Assembly (NCBI RefSeq): GCF_000002075.1
Contig: NW_004797749.1
Location: 112,411-141,048 of the forward strand
From: Aplysia californica
Taxonomy: Eukaryota > Mollusca > Gastropoda > Aplysiida > Aplysiidae
Reading direction: 5' to 3'
Length of the DNA stretch: 28,638 bases
In this document: positions 22,601 through 28,638 of the stretch, in pieces
Position numbering within the stretch: the first letter of the stretch is position 1
Layout of the letters: the number at the start of each line of letters is the position of its first letter
Translations under genes and position numbers: made by a program
Notes under the pieces: model-generated
Databases searched by the model: none
Seen by the model: only the letters and a program-made list of their open reading frames with translations
Told to the model about the DNA's origin: nothing

Positions 22601-22646
22601 GGCGGATTCCAAACTGGCACAGATTGTGCGCCCATATATCATGTGA
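13388..22646 (+). CDS. Cytosolic-type (SULT1-like) sulfotransferase, four coding exons, 310 aa
   Basis: Exons 13388-13881, 16185-16333, 16878-17026 and 22506-22646 join in phase (2, 1, 0) to 310 residues, the usual SULT length. The family moves a sulfonate from PAPS to hydroxyl or amine groups of small molecules in the cytosol. Visible motifs are the 5'-phosphosulfate loop GMPKTGNHW (60-68; canonical YPKSGTTW), His118 in HAHMDKLP as the catalytic base, the 3'-phosphate loop RNPKDVWAS (138-146) with its Arg and Ser, and the C-terminal [10 protein letters not shown] (269-278). No signal peptide or membrane segment is seen, consistent with a cytosolic enzyme. The ATG at 13388 has a good context (CCAAGATGG), 30 bp after an acceptor. 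The central dimer/substrate region ([16 protein letters not shown]) is divergent. No frame damage. Substrate unknown. Confidence 0.93.
13965..15067. mobile_element. 1103-bp TIR element in sulfotransferase intron 1 (Tc1/mariner-type by target site)
   Basis: The left end begins CTCTGTCACATTTTTAAG (25-bp arm, 13965-13989). The right end is its perfect 25-bp reverse complement (15043-15067). TA flanks both sides (13963-13964 and 15068-15069), the target duplication of Tc1/mariner elements. The interior is AT-rich, with a 52-codon frame at 14207-14365 that I cannot assign and no DDE transposase trace, so it is probably non-autonomous. Perfect arms suggest fairly recent insertion. The family is not one I recognise. 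Confidence 0.75.
15338..15385 (+). repeat. Possible LINE/SINE 3' tail fragment
   Basis: CACTAAATGACCATTATTGTGTCGATGTGC resembles the tail of the LINE fragment at 17868-17905, where TTAAATGACCAAAATTGTGTCGATAGTGCC occurs. It may be a solitary tail of the same or a partner SINE family. Confidence 0.35.
15656..15753. repeat. 49-bp tandem duplication in intron 1
   Basis: Two near-identical copies beginning AATAATCCAAACTGCTGGCA (15656-15704 and 15705-15753). AATCCAAA words continue to about 16046, suggesting a wider decayed repeat. Confidence 0.85.
16185..16333 (+). CDS. Sulfotransferase coding exon 2
   Basis: Completes Trp165 and codes residues 166-214 plus one base of Ala215. The acceptor is TCCTCCGCAG (ending 16184) and the donor is GTGAGG at 16334. 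It contains FLFDSWFNN and SFERMKEEP, the counterparts of the canonical WFDH and YEDMKxDP segments. Confidence 0.92.
16375..16637. repeat. (GA)n microsatellite filling sulfotransferase intron 2
   Basis: About 260 bp of GA runs with short G and GT interruptions, starting about 40 bp after the exon 2 donor. Confidence 0.95.
16638..16698. repeat. (CCATA)n pentanucleotide repeat
   Basis: About 12 units of CCATA with a few CGATA variants, directly after the GA tract. Confidence 0.9.
16878..17026 (+). CDS. Sulfotransferase coding exon 3
   Basis: Completes Ala215 and codes residues 216-264 ([12 protein letters not shown] to HFQKGK), matching the helical region before the C-terminal PAPS loop. The acceptor is CCGAACCAG (ending 16877) and the donor is GTGAGC at 17027. 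Confidence 0.92.
17196..18895 (-). mobile_element. Tc1-like DNA transposon, copy 1, inactive, in intron 3
   Basis: The left inverted repeat CTAGCGAGCAAAAGAAACGC is preceded by TA. The right end, GCGTTTCTTTTGCTCG, lacks the last four bases seen in copy 2. On the minus strand 18684-18388 encodes the paired-type DNA-binding part ([23 protein letters not shown]), and 18214-17935 encodes the C-terminal end (VLRPLYT, NQGREPH). A segment of roughly 200 bp of the central DDE region is missing relative to copy 2, and frames are shifted, so it cannot make transposase. A LINE fragment is inserted at 17494. It lies antisense to the host gene. Confidence 0.9.
17494..17919 (+). mobile_element. 5'-truncated LINE 3' end inserted in the Tc1 copy
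   Basis: 426 bp bounded by an 11-bp direct repeat AGTTCCTGTGT (17483-17493 and 17920-17930). The frame [19 protein letters not shown]...[11 protein letters not shown] ends at 17629. This resembles the conserved C-terminus of many Jockey/CR1-group LINE polyproteins. A 3' UTR with the TAAATGACC...TTGTGTCGAT tail motif follows. The aligned Tc1 copy 2 has uninterrupted sequence here, confirming insertion. Confidence 0.75.
18952..22161 (+). mobile_element. RTE-type LINE, nearly full length, inactive
   Basis: An APE-type endonuclease is open from 19116 to 20138 ([22 protein letters not shown] where LGDFNxRVG is usual, [15 protein letters not shown]). The reverse transcriptase follows: [39 protein letters not shown] (20,8xx-21,1xx), then [13 protein letters not shown] and FLFADDQ (21240-21360). 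The C-terminus is [10 protein letters not shown]...GRGRPRKRW, with a stop at 22127-22129, and an A-rich tail runs to about 22150. The endonuclease D-to-Y change at the LGDFN position, frame changes after 20138, 20614 and 21224, and later stops make it inactive. GACGAATT occurs at 18944-18951 and 22162-22169 and may be the target duplication; that would give a 3.2-kb element, normal for RTE. Clade placement (RTE/RTE-X or Proto2) is tentative. Confidence 0.85.
19040..19079. repeat. 14-bp tandem repeat, 2.9 copies
   Basis: TGACTTTATGTCAA repeated in the presumed 5' UTR of the RTE-type LINE. Confidence 0.85.
22506..22646 (+). CDS. Sulfotransferase coding exon 4 with stop
   Basis: Codes residues 265-310 and TGA. 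The acceptor is TTTGTTTGTTTCAG (ending 22505). It begins [17 protein letters not shown], the C-terminal PAPS-binding signature of the family, and ends IVRPYIM. Confidence 0.94.
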   Translation, partial: TGIMRKGEVGDWKNWFTEDQSEAFDRLFEEKMADSKLAQIVRPYIM

Positions 22647-23115
22647 CTGTGGTAAAAAAAATACATGGTACTTAATATACTAGATCTATATTCACATTTT
22701 TGTCCTATTTTGTGGTATTTCCTCTCCCCACTCAATGTGGTACTTTAGCTTTTAAAAACCCCAACTGAATTAGAGGAAGCACACCAATACAATAACAATC
22801 ATTTATTACTTGGAAAAGGTTGGACAGACTGGAATGAAGGAGGGAAGGAAAAAAAAAGGAACTATAGATAGCACCCTTCAACCCACATGTTATCGTTTTG
22901 CCCCCAGCGTTAGATTCTGATATAGATGCGAAAAAGCGACCGGCAACGGGCAGAACTAAAAGCAATAGACAAATTCAGCAAATGCAAAACTTAACCAAGT
23001 ACAAGAACGCCCCTTTGGGCCTGGGGGCATGAAACCAGATGGAACCACATGCAATATAAAATCTGTTCTACTGTGTGGAGATAATGGTGAAATAAAAGTT
23101 TAACATCCCCCCTCC
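22647..23115 (+). other. Presumed sulfotransferase 3' UTR
   Basis: No other coding trace after the TGA. The first good AATAAA is at 23091-23096. The extent is inferred from that signal only. Confidence 0.4.
23091..23096 (+). terminator. Candidate polyadenylation signal AATAAA
   Basis: Perfect hexamer 445 bp after the sulfotransferase stop codon; functional use is inferred. Confidence 0.4.
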
Positions 23116-23640
23116 TCCCCATACCCACCGTCACGTCGCTACCTCATAATTACAAAATTCTATCTGACAATTTTGGCCGTTTTGAGTTATTAGGACCATA
23201 AGGTCAGAAACCAAATGTTCTGTCTGTTCTATAAAGATTGTAAAATAATTCGGAGTCGATATCAAGATATTTACAGAATTACATTGTTCTATCTGAAAAT
23301 CTTTTCAGAATTACAAAACTCTGTCTGCAACAAAGATGTTATAAATACAACTAGATCTAGAGGTTCCAGCTTTGACGTCACCCACGTACTTGTGAAAGTT
23401 GTAATTACTCTTTTTCTCACGCTTGTTTGCACATCCAATTACGGTACAATTTTGCACCATTGTTATTTCTGCACAATTCTAGACTGACTGTACCAAAGAT
23501 ACTCTACTACCAAGGACCTTACTGTAACCCCCTTGTCCACTACCAAGATATTGCACTTTCTCTTTGGGCTTTTGTCCCCGCCGTGGCGAGCCCCGCTTTT
23601 GCCGCATACGACGTGATGGGCTACGTCACTAGGCGACGCG

Positions 23641-23652
23641 AGTGTGTGTGTG

Positions 23653-23738
<86 letters not shown>
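23641..23738. repeat. (TG)n microsatellite
   Basis: About 48 TG units with one CG interruption. The Cys/Val and His/Thr frames across it are artefacts. Confidence 0.97.
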
Positions 23739-23740
<2 letters not shown>

Positions 23741-24329
23741 GTGACCACGAAAATTGCTGTGATTGTTTAAAGATAAAACAAATTAACAAAAGGAAAAAAA
23801 AAGGGGGGGGGGGGGGGAAGCTGTGAATGAGAATGAAAAAAACAACACTGAAAATCCACACACAAAAACGAGGACAATTATTTAAAGAATTTATGTGCCA
23901 AGTTAATCACTTACTTGAATGCTCAACTGGTGTTGAACATTCATCAGTTTACTGATCTCTGCGAGCTATTTCGGCGTAGACGATAAATGACACTTGCTCA
24001 CTGTTACGTCAGTGCAAACATACTCGGCCTTGTTTGCAAACAAAATTCATCTGACTATGATTGACAGATCGACCAGGGTCATAACAATATATCATTTATA
24101 TCAATAGTATAGGGTGTATTTCTGACAGTGCGTATTGACATGGGTAAGCTGATGGGAAAGAGCAGTGGAAACGATGAGAAAATGGACGGGAATGGGGCAG
24201 TGGGGTTGGTACCAGAAAAATAAAAATAGAATTGAGCTAGAAACTTATTTGCCCTGCTTAATTGGTGCTGGCCAGATGTTCACCAATCGAACTCATGTGG
24301 TTTGCTGTCTAGTCGTTTGATATCGCAGT
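23739..24329. other. Gene-free stretch
   Basis: An A/G homopolymer stretch lies at 23791-23818. Otherwise no coding, RNA or repeat structure recognised. Confidence 0.5.
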
Positions 24330-25410
24330 GATGGTTAAAGTGTCGTAGTTAGTCTAGCATGTTCTCACTGGTCGACCTCATATTAATGACAGAATTACCG
24401 GAAAAAATATATTGACATACAGGATAACAAGCAATTTGCTTATCGTGCCAAGAGAGGCGTAGAGGGCGTCTTAAATAACATCTACAAACACATAGACACA
24501 CCAAGAAATTATTACAGGATACTTTTGCTTATTTTCATCCTTTTTCAACACATTCCAACCTCACATTATGGTTTCTAAATAAATTAACTTGAACATAAAC
24601 AAGAACATTATAGCTTGGATTCTAGAGGTCTTAACCAATCGACTTCAGTATGTAAAATTAAATGGTGTAAAATCCGACATGATATTCACGAACACCGGTG
24701 CACCCCAAGGTTGTGTAACCTCCCCTGTCTTGTTTACGCTCTACACCAATTGCTGTATTTTTAATAACAAAAACATCAAACTACATGTAATACAATTTGA
24801 GGATGATTCCACTCTACAAGGCCTTATAACAACACAGGAGAATGAATACAGGGACGCTGTAAATGTAATTTCAATTGGTGTGCTAACCACTTCCTTTTAC
24901 TAAATGTAAAAAAGACAAAGGAATTAATAATAGACTTTAGAGTAAAAAAAGACAAAATGCAACCACTATATTAAAGATGAGGAGATGGAGGTGGTAAGTT
25001 CTTACAAGTATCTTGGAATAACAATCGATAACAACAAGCTTGACTGGCATCCCCACGCTGCTCTTGTGCATAAAAAAGTAAATCAAAGAATGTTCCTTTT
25101 AAGGAAATCAAAAAGTTTTCGTATTGATAACAAGATTATGTCCCTTTTATACCATTCTATGATTGAAAGTGTGCTATTATTTTGTATTTTTGCTGCTGGG
25201 CTGGGAATTGTAGGGTGAAAGATAAAGAAAAATTCTACAGAACCATTAGGAAAGCCAGCAAGATCTCTGGATATGATTTTACTAGAATTGATGAAATGTA
25301 TAACACCATAAGTATAACAAAGATAATAAGCATCACACCCCCTTTCCACGTAAATTATAAGATCACGCAGCGTCAGATAATATGCACCTCTAAAAACAAA
25401 GAAAGAAAGA
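24330..25410 (+). mobile_element. Rex1/Babar-like LINE, 5'-truncated, part upstream of the Tc1 insertion
   Basis: RT traces in order: KQFAYRAKRGVEGVLNNIY (about 24434-24490), IIAWILEVLTNRLQYVKLNGVKS, NTGAPQGCVTSPVLFTLYT (about 24691-24750), then IQFEDDSTL in place of the usual YxDD box, SSYKYLGITIDNNKLDWHPH (24999-25058), and IESVLLFCIF. The wording matches the Rex1/Babar group within the CR1-L2 assemblage, as far as I can judge from memory. Frame breaks at several places (for example near 24560, 24900 and 25216) and the altered catalytic box show it is dead. The element resumes at 26931 after a Tc1 copy. Confidence 0.75.
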
Positions 25411-25412
25411 TA

Positions 25413-26928
25413 CTTGCGAGCAAAAGAAACGCGAAATCCTGTTTACCTTTGCAATGCTGATCATGTTCGTTTCCCTTTTTTTACAAAGCGGGGGAATTTA
25501 AACCCAGACTGTTTCCTGGCGTTATGAAAGGGCATCACTGTGAATATTACGTTTTAAGGGAATACATTTTCCACTTCCGGTTAATGATAAAAATGCTCAT
25601 CAATGGTTATGGCCACTATTAGATCGGATAACCGCAGTACATCTCCGGAACAAGGAATCCACAGGTTATTGGTAAATCGTAGCGGGATCTGCCTCCAAAT
25701 CTCCAGGACGACCACATTGACATACAGTTGCTACGTGGTTCTCGGCCTTGGTTGTCTCCCCTCGGTGCGTTTTTAAATTTCGTCCCAAAAATGTTTAATT
25801 GGGTCTAGATCAGTGCTAAGGGCAGGGTGAGACTGTCAACTGAGGACATGGTGTTGGAGGAAATCCTGTGTAATACGGGAAGAGTGCGCGTAAGCATTAC
25901 CTTGCTGGAATCGGAAGTTGAAATGTTGTCTGTGTAGAGGGGCCTAAGAACTTGTGCTATGCAACTAGGAGCATTGATTCCTTGACCTCGACCTTGGCTT
26001 AGATTTTAGAGGATCATTGGTCCTACTTTGTGGTTCCACATGATTCCACCCCAGATCCTGACGCGATGTCCTCCCCAGTGATTCCTCTTTATGACCCAGC
26101 TGTCACTATAACGTTCGCCTCCCTCTTGATAAACTCTGAGACCCCTGTTTGTTGTGTCTAGGGAGAACAGGCATTTGGCCGAAAATGAGAACCGAAGACC
26201 AGTCTCTCAGACATCTGTTGACATGGTGCTGGACTCAGTTGAGACGCTCTTGGCAATGGTATGCGGTCAAGACTGGACCATGGGGAGGTCGACGGCGTCT
26301 ATTTGTAAGGCCTACCTGACGCAATCGTCGGTTCACTTTGTGCCGACTTCTGGCTCTTCAGTGTGTACTCTCTATCAAACCTGACGTTCTTGTAGCTTTC
26401 TGAAGTCGATTTGAACGATGCTTCCGGACAAAGTGTCTGTATGCACGTGCACGGTCACTCTGAGTGGACCTGACCTTTTTCGATCTGCCGCAGAATTCTT
26501 GAGCTGAAAACCGGCCATCAGTCTGTGGATAGTCGAGATGTGCACATCAAAATGATTGGCGTCCTCAACTGGCCTTTCTACACCCTCCAAACAGCTTATT
26601 GCTCTTTCTCGCTGTATAGCCCTTAAACGTGGCACTGTCTTTGCAAAAGCAGGCGAAACGGCCCGAACTGATTTTTTTACCCCGACTTTCACAGCCGAGC
26701 TCAGGTGAATACTTTTCACACTTTTTTCCACTCATTTAGACCGTGTTTTCGAAGGCACCACGAGGCTTTTTCCAAGCTTCAAATAACTCTTGTTTCCAGT
26801 GACAAGCAAGACAGGCGACTTTTCATTTCCAAAGAGCATAATACCAATGGTGTAAATTTCAGTCTTCTACCATTGATGGACATTTAGTTATGGCCAAAAT
26901 AGTCTTTTGCGTTTCTTTTGCTCGCTAG
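25413..26928 (-). mobile_element. Tc1-like DNA transposon, copy 2, near complete but inactive
   Basis: 1516 bp with inverted repeats CTTGCGAGCAAAAGAAACGC (left) and GCGTTTCTTTTGCTCGCTAG (right), flanked by TA at 25411-25412 and 26929-26930. The minus-strand transposase has an N-terminal paired domain (26731-26420: FDVHISTIHRL, AADRKRSGPLRV). The middle reads RHNKQGSQSLSREGGERY and WGGIM (about 26170-26030), and the C-terminus NIFGTKF...NQGREPR (about 25800-25725). These are Tc1-family hallmarks. Stops and frame changes split the frame. It shares the family and orientation of the copy at 17196-18895, and it interrupts the Rex1/Babar-like LINE. Confidence 0.9.
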
Positions 26929-26930
26929 TA

Positions 26931-27163
26931 TAATATATAACTCTAAAAGGCCTTGTAATTTAATTCCTGATTGTGGTCGAATGATGTATCTGATGTGATA
27001 TATATATACATTTTTTCAGCTCTACTTCTCTTTTTATATTGCATTTTAATGAGAATATTATATGTAATTTAAATTTCTATGTATACCTGCATGTGATTTT
27101 ACGGTCCTGTACAGCCAAGAAAAATGTCCCTCTGGGATAATAAAGTCTTATCTTATCTTATCT
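26931..27163 (+). mobile_element. 3' UTR and tail of the interrupted LINE
   Basis: After the Tc1 copy the sequence is AT-rich and ends AAATGTCCCTCTGGGATAAT then AAAG(TCTTA)n at 27146-27163. The GGGATAATAAAG plus short tandem tail is the known 3' end style of this LINE group. Confidence 0.7.
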
Positions 27164-28020
27164 GAGTTAATTGGAGCTTCTAAAGAAAATGTTTAATCTT
27201 AGTTGAATTGTAGTCAAGCACTGCATGTTGTTCATACTTCTGATCTGTGGTGGATTTACACCTCTCATAGTATTTTTGTCTTCCTAAAGTTTGATTCAAT
27301 ACATCTTCAGAGAAAATGTTACTGAATGTTAACAGATTTGACTAACATTTAGAAGCAATAAATACATTTCATGACAAAAAAGCTTTTCTTTTTTAGTTTG
27401 TGTCCTATCATGCCCAATACTACATGTACTGCAAGAGCTGATTTCGTTGATTGTTTTGCTTGATAGAATTTACGGCAATCCCTCGCAAAACAATGAGGCA
27501 ATCTTTCTTACAGACATTGATTGAATAAAACTATACATAGATTGTAAAAAGCAACTATAATCGATCCCAAATCGCTTTAGGATTAATTGTACCCCCCCCC
27601 TCCCCAACCCTCTCGCCTGAAATCATTTTGAAACTTTCCACGTTTACTAAGAAGAATGCAAGATGTGGAGCAGCATAATATTCCTCGAGCTGGCAGTGCT
27701 CAGTCACTTGCCTTTTGATAATATCGTAAATAGTTTGTTTTAGATTTAGTAAGAGTTTTAGTGCACTTACAACACATATAGACAATGGAAGTGTCGAAGA
27801 TTAGAGGTGTTACTTACTACTATAGAGTAACGTACGGGAAAAAGAAGTGGGGGGAGAAAAGGACAATCGGAAGTTTGATAGGAAAGATATAGCAAACCAC
27901 ACAAGAGCTCCCGCCAGCCAACCACATCATTCCTTGGCTGTTGTTGGGTACTCCTTGGGTGGGGTTAGAGTGTGATGGTAGAATACATTATGAAAAGAAT
28001 TGTGGCAGAATACCTATTTT
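27164..28020. other. Gene-free stretch
   Basis: A C-run at 27591-27600 and AT-rich sequence; no coding, RNA or repeat structure recognised. Confidence 0.5.
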
Positions 28021-28024
28021 GTTT

Positions 28025-28105
28025 AGGTTTTTAACATGCTGTCGATGGGTTTTGAACCTGGGCGATGCATGTCCCAGTCGATAGCTTCAAGAAACTCACC
28101 ACTGA
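28025..28105 (-). mobile_element. Possible tRNA-derived SINE fragment
   Basis: The minus strand contains CGCCCAGGTTCAAAACCCAT, a near-consensus B box (GGTTCRANNCC), preceded by GAAGCTATCGACTGGGACAT. This is tRNA-like, but it has no proper acceptor stem. Confidence 0.4.
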
Positions 28106-28301
28106 ATAAACCTAAAAGACAGTTGATTACATGGAAAGAAAAGAAAGACGATATAGATGTTAACGATAACTTATAGGATCAACGAAAAATAAGAAAAGAC
28201 AATACCAAAGTACACACAAATTAACGGTTTTGGCACCAACGATTACTATACTTCTATACTATCCTACACTCCTGCAATCCTTCCCATACCCCTACCCTTA
28301 T

Positions 28302-28349
28302 CCCTAACCCTAACCCTAACCCTAACCCTAACCCTAACCCTAACCCTAA
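28302..28349. repeat. Interstitial telomere repeat, 8 perfect CCCTAA units
   Basis: Eight exact CCCTAA hexamers with degenerate CCCTTA/CCCTA-like words on the left. This is the metazoan TTAGGG repeat read on the opposite strand. Confidence 0.97.
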
Positions 28350-28352
28350 ACC

Positions 28353-28638
28353 CACATAAAGTTACTACATTTATTCTGCCGTGATCTCACAAAACGCATT
28401 TTTCTCAAAATCAAGGTTTCGAGATAATCGCGATTGAGTGTTTTTTGCTAATTAAACAAACAAATAACAATGTTGTTTTTGTTTGACTATCCCACATAAA
28501 AATATTTATCATTTACCATGACTGTACCAAATTTGATTGAATTTGAGCTAAAGACAAACAAACAAACAAGAAGAATGCGTTTTATCAGATCTTCCCTGTA
28601 GAAATGCGTTTTATTTTCAACGCATTAATCCCAGAATG
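28353..28638. other. Gene-free AT-rich stretch at the window end
   Basis: AATGCGTTTTAT occurs twice (28574 and 28603) and AAAACGCATTTTTC once inverted (28389), hinting at a decayed inverted-repeat element, but no borders can be set. Confidence 0.3.

Noticed and set aside
23463-23861. His-Thr repeat protein with a hydrophobic start
   Set aside because: Generated by the (TG)n tract and adjacent homopolymers.
28302-28349. Chromosome end
   Set aside because: Only eight units and unique AT-rich sequence follows for at least 290 bp, so it is interstitial in this assembly.

Overview
The window looks like accessory-rich nuclear DNA from a lophotrochozoan, most likely a gastropod mollusc. Evidence: introns with GT-AG borders, long (CT)n, (CA)n, (TAA)n and (ATC)n microsatellites, several families of non-LTR retrotransposons and Tc1-type DNA transposons of the kinds common in mollusc genomes, and a short interstitial run of the metazoan telomere repeat. 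The species-level guess is inference. One 100-N gap (12744-12843) shows that this is a scaffold.

Only one host gene can be supported: a cytosolic-type sulfotransferase on the + strand. Four coding exons (13388-13881, 16185-16333, 16878-17026, 22506-22646) have good splice sites and matching phases. They give a 310-residue protein with the PAPS-binding loops, the catalytic His and the C-terminal RKGxxGDWKN signature. A candidate non-coding first exon ends at 8666 with a consensus CAG|GTAAGT donor, and an AATAAA lies at 23091.

Left part (1-12.7 kb): the 3' end of an RNase H-bearing LINE (1-1562) runs into a 19-bp minisatellite. Next come one copy of an unnamed interspersed repeat (1864-2630), a BEL/Pao LTR-retrotransposon fossil of which only the left part remains (2657-5290), microsatellites, and a broken THAP-type DNA transposon (6303-7480). 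After that is largely empty DNA with a candidate piggyBac-like MITE (9353-9849). A second copy of the unnamed repeat (10728-11906) is split by a clean 478-bp TA-flanked MITE, and a candidate TIR element starting GGGGCTACAC follows.

Middle part (the sulfotransferase introns): intron 1 holds a 1.1-kb element with perfect 25-bp terminal inverted repeats and a TA target site. Intron 2 is mostly (GA)n. Intron 3 holds a Tc1-like transposon, itself hit by a 5'-truncated LINE with an 11-bp target-site duplication, and then an almost full-length RTE-type LINE.

Right part (23.6-28.6 kb): a (TG)n tract, then a 5'-truncated Rex1/Babar-like LINE cut in two by a second Tc1 copy of the same family as the one in intron 3, then mostly featureless DNA with a tRNA-SINE-like piece and eight perfect CCCTAA units. 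The genes do not form a functional cluster: the layout is one host gene surrounded and stretched by successive layers of mobile elements. I found no convincing undescribed gene system. The most novel-looking items are the mobile-element families noted in the findings.
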